33,542 nt of DNA from Entamoeba invadens IP1 (Eukaryota > Evosea > Mastigamoebida > Endamoebidae), in the NCBI RefSeq assembly GCF_000330505.1, contig NW_004443569.1, positions 145,043 through 178,584 of the forward strand, given 5' to 3'. Shown in pieces: positions 1-9,442 of this stretch. Numbering within the stretch: the stretch's first letter is position 1; each line of letters starts with the position of its first letter. The notes beneath the pieces were generated by a model. It did no database searches. It saw only the letters and a list, made by a program, of their open reading frames with translations, and was not told the origin of the DNA. The position numbers and the translations under genes are program-made.

Positions 1-111
1 TAATAATTACAAAATAAACGCCTTTTCAAACAATTTTCATTGAGTGATGGATATTTCCGATGACAAAAAAATTGGTGATGTTTTATATATAATAAAGAAT
101 TTTGGTTTTTA

Positions 112-173
112 TAAGTTTCGATTGTTGCTTGTAATTGAAATATGGAAGTAACAAAACTGGGCGCTCCTTTGGT
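112..173 (+). repeat. 62-bp dispersed repeat, copy A
   Basis: About 62 bases beginning AAGTTTCGATTG and ending GGGCGCTCCTTTGGT match a second copy at 7033-7094 with only about six differences. The match is in direct orientation and fades abruptly on both sides. The central GAAATATGGAAGTAAC and the G+C-rich GGGCGCTCC stand out from the A+T-rich background. Neither copy sits in a convincing reading frame. It may be a fragment of a dispersed repetitive element or a relic of a gene family member. Apart from this copy, positions 1-300 hold nothing I can identify. Confidence 0.6.
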
Positions 174-331
174 AAAATCTATTGATCTTTTCTAAATATT
201 TTGCTTGAAAAAAAAATTGTGTTACCAAACTATCAAATTATAATTAATTATATCAACATTTGTGCTATTTGTTTTTAGATGAAAATATTAACTATAATAT
301 GATTTTAATAGTTAATTACTATAGTTTGTAG

Positions 332-512
332 TTTGAGAAAACCCATAATAAATAAAAATACCAAACTACTTTTCAATTTATATACTTCAGAAAGATACAA
401 CGGGACACAAAGAGTAGATATGCCGCAACTGTCGAAACTTGTTGAACCTGGCGAGTTGCGACGTCGTGAATCCATCTCCAGAAGATACAAGACACAAAGA
501 GGAGATGACTGA
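332..512 (+). pseudogene. Short coding-like fragment, unidentified
   Basis: An open frame runs through here with no stop until TGA at 510-512. The only ATG is at 420 and gives a 30-residue peptide, MPQLSKLVEPGELRRRESIS followed by a basic tail. Its composition is far less A+T-rich than the flanks and looks protein-coding, but it is too short to be a normal gene. Two near-identical segments, AGATACAA..GACACAAAGAG (393-414 and 483-502), form a local direct repeat about 90 bases apart. I do not recognise the family. It could be the 3' scrap of a lost gene. It lies tail-to-tail with the TLDc gene. Confidence 0.3.
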
Positions 513-736
513 AAAAAGAAACATCAAGATGTCCTAATCAAGTGTTTGTTCCAGTGTTGGGTTTGAAGGGTAAAACCCGTTTTCTTTCCGTCTGTCCTGC
601 TCTTCAAAAAACAGATTATGTTAAAGTTGGTGTACATTAATTCAAGTTGTGATGACGTGGTAAATTGCAAATATGGCATTTTAGAGTCAATGTGTTGCAA
701 ATGTTTGGTACAAAACACAAAAAAATGACAAAAAAG

Positions 737-1711
737 TCAGTTAAGTTGGAAAACAAAGATACTCTTGGGTGTGAAATTGTCATTATCAGTCAACTCGTTG
801 TGTTTGGCGGTGTAAGTGCCTGGGCTGCAATTACTACCATTTTGACCTTTCTTGTATACAAGTATATCACAACCACCACCAAATACAAATAGATATGGAT
901 TGTCTTGAGGATAAAGATAAAATTCACGATTGGTGTAATTTCCAGTCTTTCCAAACTTTTTTGGATTCAAAGTGCCACTTCTCACAAGTGAAAAGATGTA
1001 AGAACTGCCACTGTTGAGAAATTTGTCAACAGCATTTATATTACCAGTGTACACGCCACCAAACTTGTTGTGATTAACGTCTTCTACTAAAAAACACAAG
1101 TTGCCTTTGTTGATAACTTTATCAATAAACACTGAATTTCCCTTTGACCAGTCGTCTTTGTCTGAGTTAAACACAACATTCCCAATTTTCATTCCTATCA
1201 ACTTTTCAAGACCGGCTTTCTCTTCAAGTGTGATGTGCTCGCGTTTCATTCTCTCTTCGTCGCGTTGTCTCTTTGAATCAATGAATTTCTTTGATTTTAC
1301 TATTTGATCAACTTTATTGTTCTTAATTTGTTTGATTTTGTTGATTTCGTCTTCAAATGGTTTTATATCCATTTGGCACTTCTCCTCATAAAGTGCTATT
1401 TTGATATTGCATATCTCATACAACTTGTCGTTGTCGCTTTCTGTTAAATATAAACTTATTTCATTTTTGATTTTGTTTGATGCGTTGTCTAAATCAGTGA
1501 CGATGGTATTGAGTGAAGTTGCGATGTTCTTCTTTCTATCAAATACCTCATCGAGTCTGTCGAAGTGTCCCTCTGCATTTTCAATAAGTTGATCAATGTC
1601 AAGTGACTTGTCGTCAACAAAGTTGTATTCCCTTTTATTTTTGTTGAGGTCTGACACCGCCTTTGCTGCGTTAGTGCAGAGTGCTGAGAGTGCTGTCAAC
1701 TCGTTTTCCAT
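737..1711 (-). CDS. Coiled-coil protein with C-terminal TLDc domain
   Basis: This intact, intronless 324-residue gene starts at ATG 1711. Residues 1-165 are charged and helical (heptad-like runs around 40-165, e.g. SKRQRDEERMKREH), suggesting a coiled coil. Residues 168-323 look like a TLDc domain: GNVVFNSDKDDW, then CFLVEDVNHNKFGGVYTG, a YIFSLVRSG segment, FVFGGG..DILVYK and the terminal FTPKSIFVFQL. TLDc domains (TBC, LysM, domain catalytic) are found in oxidation-resistance proteins and V-ATPase regulators. Entamoeba carries a large family with this coiled-coil-TLDc layout and mostly unknown function. There is no signal peptide or membrane segment, so it is probably cytosolic. Upstream of the ATG the minus strand is very A+T-rich with TATA-like tracts (about 1735-1760). 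It is the best-preserved complete gene in the window. Confidence 0.85.
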   Translation of the reverse strand: MENELTALSALCTNAAKAVSDLNKNKREYNFVDDKSLDIDQLIENAEGHFDRLDEVFDRKKNIATSLNTIVTDLDNASNKIKNEISLYLTESDNDKLYEICNIKIALYEEKCQMDIKPFEDEINKIKQIKNNKVDQIVKSKKFIDSKRQRDEERMKREHITLEEKAGLEKLIGMKIGNVVFNSDKDDWSKGNSVFIDKVINKGNLCFLVEDVNHNKFGGVYTGNINAVDKFLNSGSSYIFSLVRSGTLNPKKFGKTGNYTNREFYLYPQDNPYLFVFGGGCDILVYKKGQNGSNCSPGTYTAKHNELTDNDNFTPKSIFVFQLN

Positions 1712-1885
1712 GTATGTTAATGAGTTTATTTGTTTTTATATTTAATTTTATATAAATCTCATTCAAAAACATTACCTCATACAAAATGATTTTTTTCAAT
1801 TGAAAACTAAAAATAAAAAAATTCAAACTTACATAAAATGATTTATTCACAATCAAAGTAAAATTTGGAATTTCTCCCAAAAACG

Positions 1886-3434
1886 CATTTTAAAGGGTTT
1901 CTTGAGGATAAGGTGTATCCTCAGGATTAAAGCTATCCTTATTAAAAAATATTTTTCTGAGGATACAAAAATCAAATACATAAGGTTCAGTTCCCCATAA
2001 AGCCCACTCTCATAACTCAAGTTATAATTTACACTTAATATTTCGAGTCAAAGTTCAAATTTTAAATAATGGTAATAATTTGTCATGAATGCCAAAAAAT
2101 TAAATACAATCAAAAAATCGCCACAATAATCGGTGAACAAAAACAATAATTATATATCGCGAACTTGAGACGGGAAATAACAAAACATGAATTAAACTTG
2201 TTCATATTATGATTATATACTTATTGAAATTATTTACGAATCCGTCTTTATAACATAATAATTGAAATTTACATTTAAATTGATAATTGTTTTTTTATCA
2301 AAATAAAAATTGAAAAAGTCGAAAACACCAATTTTCTAAAAATGTAATTTTAAAATAACAAATTTATTAATAATTTTGTAATTTATGCAATTATTCAAAT
2401 TTATTGTAATAACAAAGTTAATCATATTGTGTATATTTTAATATGATTGTTTCATTTTAATATTAACTTGTGTTTTAAACAGATTTACAGTTCTGAGGAT
2501 GGCAATTATTTTTTGAGGATGACAGAAATAGAAAGTTTACACTTTTACATCTGTCTGAAATGTATATTGAGTAAGTTACTATTTTTGAATATAAAAACAC
2601 GTCATTTTACTTTTTAGATGTTTAAGTCTGTGTTGATAATATGTGTTTGTTACACGACTTATCATCCTCAGAAATATTTATAGCACTGCCACTATTGATT
2701 TAAAATTCTATAAATAAAATTATCAAAGAATTTTTATAAAGTGGGTTTTGATAATTGATTATATCAAAAATCGTCAAAACACAACAAAAACGCCAAATAA
2801 TATATAAAATTGATTAACAAATTGAACACATTTCTATTGAGAATTGATATTGTATAAAAAAATAATATAAACATATATTTCTTGTGTGTATATGTTTTGA
2901 AATATAAATAAAACCGTTTAAAACAAAAACAATAATTTTACAAATTTGTTTATTTATCAATCGTTGTTTTATCGATCTTCAAAACCTCGAGTTTTGAATT
3001 TGCGCAAATACATAAATTGTCATCGCATAGACTATACGTTATTTGCTATCAATTTTTATTGTTTGAAATATCATGAATTGATTTATAATAAATTATTTTT
3101 GCAATAAAATTAAAAATTGTTCGATTAATTTGTTTTGTGATTTTGATTAAAAAATCGACTTTTTCGATAATTTAAATGTCTGTCAAATGTTTTCATTTAA
3201 ACCAAAGTTAGTCTTGTGGTAAATCAAAAAATAGAAGTAGATTATTTTTTTGTAAAAATCAACTGAAAGAATCATCTTTCAAAAAATCCATAAATAGCAT
3301 TTTTAAAGAAAATCACGTGTTTCAAAATATACCTTTTTAATCTTAGGCAAAAAAAATCTAAATTGAAAGAAATTATGTTTAAGATATTTACCATCCTCAG
3401 AAAAATTAACAATCCTCATGAATCCCTTAAAATG
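1886..3434. mobile_element. Non-autonomous inverted-repeat element bordered by TTAA (piggyBac-like?)
   Basis: The ends are inverted relative to each other: left CATTTTAAAGGGTTTCTTG.AGGAT (1886-1909), right, on the complementary strand, CATTTTAAGGGATTCATG.AGGAT (3434-3410). Both ends carry TTAA (1890-1893 and 3427-3430) followed within a base by GGG, which would fit a TTAA target duplication as made by piggyBac elements. The motif TGAGGAT recurs inside: plus orientation near 1902, 1968, 2493 and 2513; minus orientation near 1917, 2669, 3394 and 3412. It is thus mostly directed inwards from both ends, like subterminal transposase-binding repeats. A 7-bp hairpin (GAGGATA..TATCCTC) lies at 1903-1921. 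The 1.5-kb interior is A+T-rich and has no coding sequence I can support. Assignment to piggyBac is tentative, because the family usually has CCC at the TTAA border. Confidence 0.55.
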
Positions 3435-3779
3435 AAAAGGGTATATTTTTTGTTTTTATGACAAAAATAAAGTAGTTTTAGTAAAATTCATAGTTATGTT
3501 TGTTTTTACGATCTCCAAAACCTTTTCTTTACAAATGGAGATTTTTTGCCGCGGTCGTTTTTCTACTTAAAACGACAGTTAACAACAAAACTATAAAATA
3601 TTAAAATGTATAGTATACAAAAAATGGTTTATTAATATAATTTTTATACTATATAAAATAAAACTATTACAGTTAGCCGAATCAACTTTCTGCAGAATAT
3701 AATTGGTCTTATTAATATCAAAAAGTAAAAAAAAATAAAACCAAACTAAAAACGAACAGTACTCAGTTAACAAACAAAT

Positions 3780-4140
3780 TACATAGACACTGAGCCAGAC
3801 AACATTCCCGTGTTTTCAATTAATTTTAGTAACGAGGTGATAGCAAAATTGACCGACTTTAGAGATGTAAATGTATGATGACTAACATTGCATTTACTTA
3901 AAAAGTTGGTACACCAACGTACATGGCGCCTAATGCGTTAAACATAGAGAAGAAATGCAGATGTCTTTTCTTTTGGCGTGACGTTATTCGAATGTGTAAC
4001 ATGGAAAGACCCATTACAAAGGACATTTTATGTTTGCATGAATATTGTCAACTCTTTTGAAACTGAAAAAGTTGCCAAAATTAAAGGACTACACTTAATG
4101 TTGTAGATGATATGCGGTACCACAACCTTTATAAATGAAT
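3780..4140 (+). pseudogene. Decayed protein kinase domain (C-terminal part of the catalytic core)
   Basis: Successive reading frames spell a run of kinase motifs in order. A catalytic-loop remnant YIDTEPDNIPV (compare HRDLKPDNILV) is at 3780. AKLTDFRDVN (the DFG motif, here DFR) follows at about 3843. KVGTPTYMAPNAL (the APE region, here APN) is at about 3901-3943. ADVFSFGVTLFECVTWKDP (subdomain IX) is at about 3958-4014, then about 30 further residues to a TAG near 4104. This matches the Entamoeba tyrosine-kinase-like family, whose members read LTDFG, then GTPxYMAPE, then ADVYSFG. At least two frame changes and two stops interrupt it, and DFG and APE are both mutated, so it cannot be an active kinase. 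The N-lobe is absent upstream. It is a truncated relic of a gene or of a duplicated copy. Confidence 0.75.
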
Positions 4141-6160
4141 AAAAATTAACAATTGTTTTTACTATATTTAGAAAATATAACACTTTCATAACCCAAAACT
4201 TTTTTTAAGAAGAAAAATAAATAAAAAGGAAATTGTCCAAATCATTTTTTATTATTTTTTATTCCAAAACCCCTTTCTAACCCAAACCGGCCAATAGTCA
4301 GTTTTATTTTACTTAAAATAATTAACAAATGAGAACTCAATTACCTAAGATTGATCAAAAATAATCTTTTTGGATGAAATTTCATATCGCTTTATTGTGT
4401 TACAACATTAAAACATAAAACGCTACATCGTCAATCCTTTTATAACAAACAATGTCAAATAGTCACATTAATAAATATAACGACAATATAAACACCAATA
4501 TTGTTATAATCAAATGACAATATACATTTTATATAAAAAACAATCAAATATATTAAACCATCATTGGACCCCATCTTTCTTTTTAATGCTTTGCTCTTGT
4601 TTAACACAAAAAACTCAATGTAGCATCAAAAACAGATGAAGTTGTTACTTCACATAATACTTAACACTTCATGTTAAGTGTGACCAAAAAATAAACAATT
4701 CAAATTTTAGTTGATTAAAAAATAAATAAAAAATTACAAAAATTTGTTTTGTGTATGAAGGCAAAAAAAGGGTTTAGGTAAAAGAAAAAAATAAAAACTT
4801 TTTATTATAACGTTTCTGTTTTGAACGTGATAAACACTTTTCAATTATTTTGAATTATAATTATTATAATTTTTGTTACAACTCATTTACAAAAAGTAAT
4901 TTATAAATTTTATGTAAATTAATATAGATTTAATAATAGCTGCAGAAGGTTAATTTTTTGCAGAAGTTTGTTTCGTCTAACTGTAATTATAATTGATAAT
5001 ATTATAAAATATTAGAAATTAACTGTAACGATTAAATAATAATTTAATTTATTAAAATAAAATTTGTCATTAACCATACTTTCTCTTAACACAGTTACGT
5101 GAAATCAACCATAACAAAGCTACTGTGTGATTAGTTGTTAAAATTAATATATTGTTGCTTTTCATCACTTTCAAACACCAGATAGTGGTTTAATATAATA
5201 AATTAATAAAGCAAAATGTAATAGAATGGACTATAACAAAACTTTGAATCACGATACTTGGTGTTGTTGATAAAATTAGTTGGTTTTATAAACGTGCAAT
5301 ACTTTGATAGAATAGAAGAGTTATTATTAGTAGGAAAACAAGTGAAACTATTCTGTTCATTATTGATGCATAAACAGAGTGTTTGAAACAAAACAATTTC
5401 AATTATCTTTATTCTATTGTTTAATCTTTTTGAATATTTTATCAAAGCTATTATTGAATCATATATTTACCATATTTATAAGTAATAATTTAATTTAAAA
5501 CTGTTAATCAGTTTGTTTGTTGGTGTGTTTTAACCTTACGAAGTGAAAACTGGATAATTTATATCCTTGATTTTTTTACTAAAAATAAGTCACTTTTTTT
5601 ATTTTTGTATTTGAACTAAAAAGATCTTTAATTACGAACGGCGTGTCACAAACCAATTTAAATAATGAAAAATTAATAAAAATCCAAGCGCTCTCATGAA
5701 AATTTATGTGTATATCTCGTAACAGCAAGTATTGACTATTTTTAACATATGGAAAATAGGAAACATGCGTCTGTAAAGACCATCAGGTTGTGCGAAAACT
5801 AATTGATTTCGTGTTTTGAATTTATTTTTAATTGTTCTAAAAATAAAATATGATCTAGATAAATCTTATCTAGATTTCACCTTCCCACAAAAAAGTTGAT
5901 TCAGTTGACTTTTTAAGGTTAATATAGATCATAATTAAATTATTTTATATTAACAATCATTATTATAATTATTGATTTTATTAATAAAATGTTAAAGAAT
6001 ATTATATAAAAGTACTATACAAACAAGTCAGTGAAAAAAAATCTGGCTCGTTTTAAATTATAATAAAATATAATATTCATTGTTATATGTTTTAAACATT
6101 TAAAATGATATAAAAACAAAATGATAAAATAAAAAACAAAATTATAAAACTATTATTTGA
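4141..6160. other. A+T-rich non-coding stretch, no gene seen
   Basis: About 2 kb with frequent stops in all frames and homopolymeric A and T tracts. The longest open frame (minus strand, 5203-5445) has a skewed composition (I, N, C, Y, F) and no recognisable motif, so I do not call it. The only clear structure is a perfect 10-bp inverted repeat with a 3-base loop at 5853-5875 (ATCTAGATAA/TTATCTAGAT). No RNA gene was recognised. Confidence 0.5.
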
Positions 6161-6377
6161 AATTATTACAATTCACCTCGATAAAATTGATATTTTGAAT
6201 ACGAAAACTGAGTTTTGTAGTGACAGAAAAGTTCTTGAAATGTCTTGCAAAAGCGGAGCTTCGAGAAAGTGGATTCTTCGCAACAACATACAGCTGGTAA
6301 GATGGGACATATGTGGGGTTTGTTGAACAACATGATTCTGTTATGTTGCTTTGTATTTGTATTACTACAACACACAA

Positions 6378-6700
6378 ATGTCACAAACAACTGAATTAAT
6401 TAAAGACGAAACAGTCAAACAACGAATTAGGAATTTGGATAATTTCTTGTTGTATCGAGATTGGAAGAATATTATAAAGCAAGACTATTCAATTTAAGGA
6501 GCGGCGCATGGACTTTATCAAGTGTCCCACTGTAGTACAATGGATTCACATAAATTCAAGGCCACCATAAATTGTTGGCGGCTGCTATGGAAGAGAAGTA
6601 TTACAAAGATACTAAAAGAGCCGAATTACAGAGAAAGAGACACAGGACCTATCAACTTCATTTGAGAAATTGTTCTGGAATGAAGAGAATTGTATGGTAA
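6378..6700 (+). pseudogene. Broken coding remnant, unidentified
   Basis: ATG 6378 opens a 40-codon frame (MSQTTELIKDETVKQRIRNL...) that stops near 6498. Coding-like sequence continues in other plus-strand frames: about 6503-6570 (ERRMDFIKCPTVVQWIHIN) and about 6570-6700 (KLLAAAMEEKYYKDTKRAEL followed by a basic stretch ending in TAA). Base composition is clearly less A+T-rich than the flanks from about 6170. The pieces are charged and helical. I recognise no family, and at least two frame changes and a stop separate them. It is probably a dead gene; 6170-6377 may be part of it but no frame holds there. Confidence 0.4.
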
Positions 6701-7032
6701 TGATTGTCTAAGTTTAGTTCTTAATTTGTTTTCAAATTTCATTTTACATCAATTTCCCTATTTGTTCTTTATTTTCTTATTGTTTTTTTAGTAATTGTTT
6801 AAGTCGGCAATTAATTCAATATTTGATTGACTGTTTGTTGATATTGCATCAGAGGCGATTTATGTTTCATGGTATCGTGTTTGTTTTTTGTGTGTTTTTT
6901 GTTTGTTTTTTAAATTATTGGTAAAAATTGGAAATACGTACTAATCGGTTATCACATTTGCAAGTGTAAAAAGCTATTTTAATCATCAACCGCAGTTTAT
7001 TTTCGTGTTTTTCTATTTGATTTTAGTTTTTA

Positions 7033-7094
7033 GAAGTTTCGATAGTTCCTTGTTATTGAAATATGGAAGTAACGAAACTGGGCGCTCCTTTGGT
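7033..7094 (+). repeat. 62-bp dispersed repeat, copy B
   Basis: This is the second copy of the repeat at 112-173: AAGTTTCGATAG..., GAAATATGGAAGTAACGAAAC, ending TGGGCGCTCCTTTGGT. It is in the same orientation with roughly 90 percent identity. The sequences on either side are unrelated to those around copy A, except that both are preceded by a TTT(A/G)GTTTTTA-like stretch. It lies inside a 76-codon open frame (7005-7235) that I consider fortuitous, because copy A does not maintain that frame. Confidence 0.6.
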
Positions 7095-7669
7095 TTTTGT
7101 CTTATAAGGACCTGTTTTAACCTGAAAAATCTTAAAAAGTATAATTCAGAGAAATTTTGGCATGGTTTTCTTTCAAAAATGATATTATATTGGCCTGAAA
7201 TAAGAGTTTTCCACGCTAAAAAAATCAGTGAATAACTTTTTTACCAGTTAGCTTTGTGTTTTCAAGTTTAAATAAGAAAAAATTGAATTAAAAAATAGTA
7301 AAATAACGGGAAAAAAAATAATTTACTTGAAAACAATTTTGTTATTCGGCATTTTGTTATAAAATAATGGTAAACGCCTGATCGTGGTTGTTATCACTCG
7401 TTGTTTTATTTTTATATTTGTAAAAATATGATGTAAAGTCATTCCGAATAAGTGTGCAACTTTATTTTTTCTTTGTTTTTTACTCACAACAAAGGGAAAA
7501 CTCTATTTTTCAACAATAACAATAACAATAACAAAAAGTAGAATTAGGTTATAAATCAACATAAAATATAACTCGATATTTAAATGATAAGTTCAACTGC
7601 TTGTTTAATTAAAAATCATTTAAAATTTAGAATTCCAATTGTCATACAAAACGAATAAAACAGCGTTGT

Positions 7670-7780
7670 ATATTGATTGTGGATGGCGCAAATGTTAAAC
7701 ATCTCGTGTATGAAACAAAAAATAATGAGACAAGCCAATTCGTGTGATTCAAAGACTTTTTCGCTGCAAAATATCGATAA
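7670..7780 (+). pseudogene. Short coding-like scrap, unidentified
   Basis: In one plus-strand frame the sequence reads ILIVDGANVKHLVYETKNNE, then TSQFV, a TGA, and FKDFFAAKYR before TAA at 7778-7780. Composition and residue choice look like coding sequence, unlike the surrounding DNA. Only about 36 residues survive and they carry an internal stop. Family unknown. Low confidence. Confidence 0.25.
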
Positions 7781-7828
7781 CTAGACTGTTTAATAGTGCG
7801 ACCCAAAAGAAACTAATTGAGAAAAATT

Positions 7829-7966
7829 GTGCAACTTTGGTTTTAATTTAGTTATAGTATATTAATTATAGTAATAGTTTTAAAAAAATTTGGTTGTGTT
7901 TTCTTGTTTTGTTTCTAAAAAACGTATATTTTTTTTACTATAATTATATTATAAACAAAGTTGCAC
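7829..7966. repeat. Inverted-repeat structure with GTGCAACTTT ends
   Basis: The left end GTGCAACTTTGGTTTTAATT (7829 onwards) and the reverse complement of the right end GTGCAACTTTGTTTATAATA (7966 backwards) align for about 30 bases, including a shared TTATAGTA stretch. The same decamer occurs again outside the pair, once in plus orientation at 7454-7463 and once in minus orientation at 7976-7985, so four copies are arranged two-by-two in opposite orientation. At 138 bp this resembles a miniature inverted-repeat element or a foldback. I see no convincing target duplication. Confidence 0.45.
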
Positions 7967-8280
7967 TGACATGTCAAAGTTGCACGGTTTTAAAAATGAC
8001 TTTATATGGACATTTTGTTTTTTTATTAAAACAAAAAACGGAAAAATAAATCCCTAAATAACAGTATGGAGTGTGTACAAACGTGAAACATAAGATTAAC
8101 ACACAACAAATACATTGTGTGTAACAATATAAAAACAAAGCTGCTGTTACAAACAATGGTTGGGTGTACATTTTTTATTTTACAAAGTTATAAATACAAA
8201 TAAGTTATTTGACAACCAATATCTTGATTTTGACTGATGAAATTGGTAACAATGAGATAAAACATAAACAAAAGTACAAC

Positions 8281-8451
8281 ATGATTTACAGACTCAAAAG
8301 TCGAATTGAAGTTCTGTCATCGAGTAAATGTTGCTCAAATAAAATGGCTTTGGCTGAGTGGAAGTCATTTTACTTTATAAAGGAGTGTATTAAAATTGTT
8401 GAAAAGTACAAATGCCCAAAACCAAAAAAAAATTTAAAAATAATCCAATAA
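8281..8451 (+). CDS. Small hypothetical protein or gene fragment
   Basis: From ATG 8281 there is a 56-residue frame (MIYRLKSRIEVLSSSKCCSN..., ending in a Lys/Pro-rich KCPKPKK tail). The frame stays open upstream to about 8209 (TTG). Residue usage is balanced, with charged helical segments and a Cys pair, unlike the I/N/F/Y-rich random frames around it. I recognise no domain. It could be a very small gene or, as likely in this region, a piece of a dead one. No promoter element is evident upstream. Confidence 0.3.
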   Translation: MIYRLKSRIEVLSSSKCCSNKMALAEWKSFYFIKECIKIVEKYKCPKPKKNLKIIQ

Positions 8452-8988
8452 CACAGTTTGTTAGAATGATTTTCTTGTTGTAATGTTTATACTAATTACC
8501 AAATAACTGTATTTATCACTTTGAGATGTTTCGAAATGATTGATCAAATGGTCTAAACTCAATTTATGTTATTGGTTATTTATTAATTATTTTGGTTTTA
8601 ATAATAATTACAATATCCTTTTAGATTTAATATTTTATGTAAGTTGAAAACATATTCATTCAAAAACTACATATTGAAATAAATATCATTTTTTAAATAA
8701 AAAAACAAAAACCAATTTAAATTTGATAATATCATTAACAACAAAACAAATTATAATGTTTATAAATACAAACAAATTAAAAACAACATATAAATTTTAC
8801 ACCCATTTTACTTGATTAAATGTTAACACATGTTTGTTATATATGTCATCAACTTGTTTTTGATTGTATTTGATTCGTACATATTAAACATTTATTCGTT
8901 ATTTTATAAGTATAAAATCCCAAAATTGAAGAAATTTCGACATTTTATTAAGTTTTTAGACAAAAAAATAAATCAAAATCAATTTTGT

Positions 8989-8997
8989 GAGTAAAAA
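8989..8997. repeat. Target-site duplication (left), GAGTAAAAA
   Basis: Nine bases, GAGTAAAAA, directly flank the left end of the inverted-repeat element at 8998. The identical nonamer is found immediately right of it at 9434-9442. A perfect 9-bp duplication is the classical signature of Mutator-superfamily insertion. Confidence 0.8.
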
Positions 8998-9433
8998 GGG
9001 ACCTACATTGACCACCACCACCACCTTTACCAAAAAAATATTTGCCGCGAGTGTTTTTTGAAGGGAGTCCATTTTCGGCCACTGTTTGTGCGTCACCATG
9101 TCACCCACTTTCCTTGTCCGTACTGTGTGGACGCGGATGTGGTCCCCCCCGCTTGCGGGGGGTCAGGGGGGATCCGCGCCAAGGGAGGACTTGGAAAGTG
9201 GGTGAAACGGTGCACAAACAGACTGTTTGAGTGCGGCCTTGTGAGCCTTCTTTTCAATGCTCCGTCTCACTCGGTTTCCACTGACTTGAGGTGAATTTTC
9301 GGCATTTCTTGAATTCGGGAACCAGACCTAATATTATCCCAGTTTCCCATTTACTATAATTTTAATTTGAATATAATTCGAAATAGAAAAAATAAATCTA
9401 TTTTAAGAGGTGGTGGTGGTCAATGTAGGTTTC
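8998..9433. mobile_element. Mutator-like non-autonomous element (MULE-MITE) with G+C-rich foldback core
   Basis: The terminal inverted repeats are about 25 bases: left GGGACCTACATTGACCACCA... (8998 onwards), right, on the complementary strand, GAAACCTACATTGACCACCA... (9433 backwards). They differ at two terminal bases and by one ACC triplet. The 436-bp unit is bordered by a perfect 9-bp duplication, as expected for Mutator-like elements, which are reported from Entamoeba. It encodes no transposase. Its A+T-rich subterminal parts enclose a very G+C-rich segment (about 9050-9300), unlike anything else in the window, centred on a long imperfect hairpin. Short open frames across the core (9042-9294) overlap in two frames and are by-products of the base composition. 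Confidence 0.8.
9082..9221. repeat. G+C-rich 140-nt foldback inside the Mutator-like element
   Basis: Nested complementary arms: CTGTTTGTGC (9082-9091) with GCACAAACAG (9212-9221); CACCCACTTTCC (9102-9113) with GGAAAGTGGGTG (9193-9204); GCGGAT (9133-9138) with ATCCGC (9172-9177). The tip is CCCCCGC-TT-GCGGGGG around 9145-9161. A second G run at 9166-9171 offers an alternative pairing. As DNA it could extrude a cruciform; as RNA it would form a long hairpin. It may be a captured sequence, an older nested foldback element, or a structured RNA. I could not assign it to a known RNA family. Confidence 0.7.
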
Positions 9434-9442
9434 GAGTAAAAA
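9434..9442. repeat. Target-site duplication (right), GAGTAAAAA
   Basis: Exact repeat of the nonamer at 8989-8997, immediately outside the right inverted repeat of the Mutator-like element. Confidence 0.8.

Noticed and set aside
5203..5445. 80-codon minus-strand frame
   Set aside because: Skewed composition (Ile, Asn, Cys, Phe, Tyr) without motifs or promoter; consistent with random open sequence in A+T-rich DNA.
9042..9294. Two overlapping open frames in the G+C-rich core of the Mutator-like element
   Set aside because: They overlap in different frames, are rich in residues forced by G+C-rich codons, and fall in an inverted-repeat foldback. There is no independent sign of translation.
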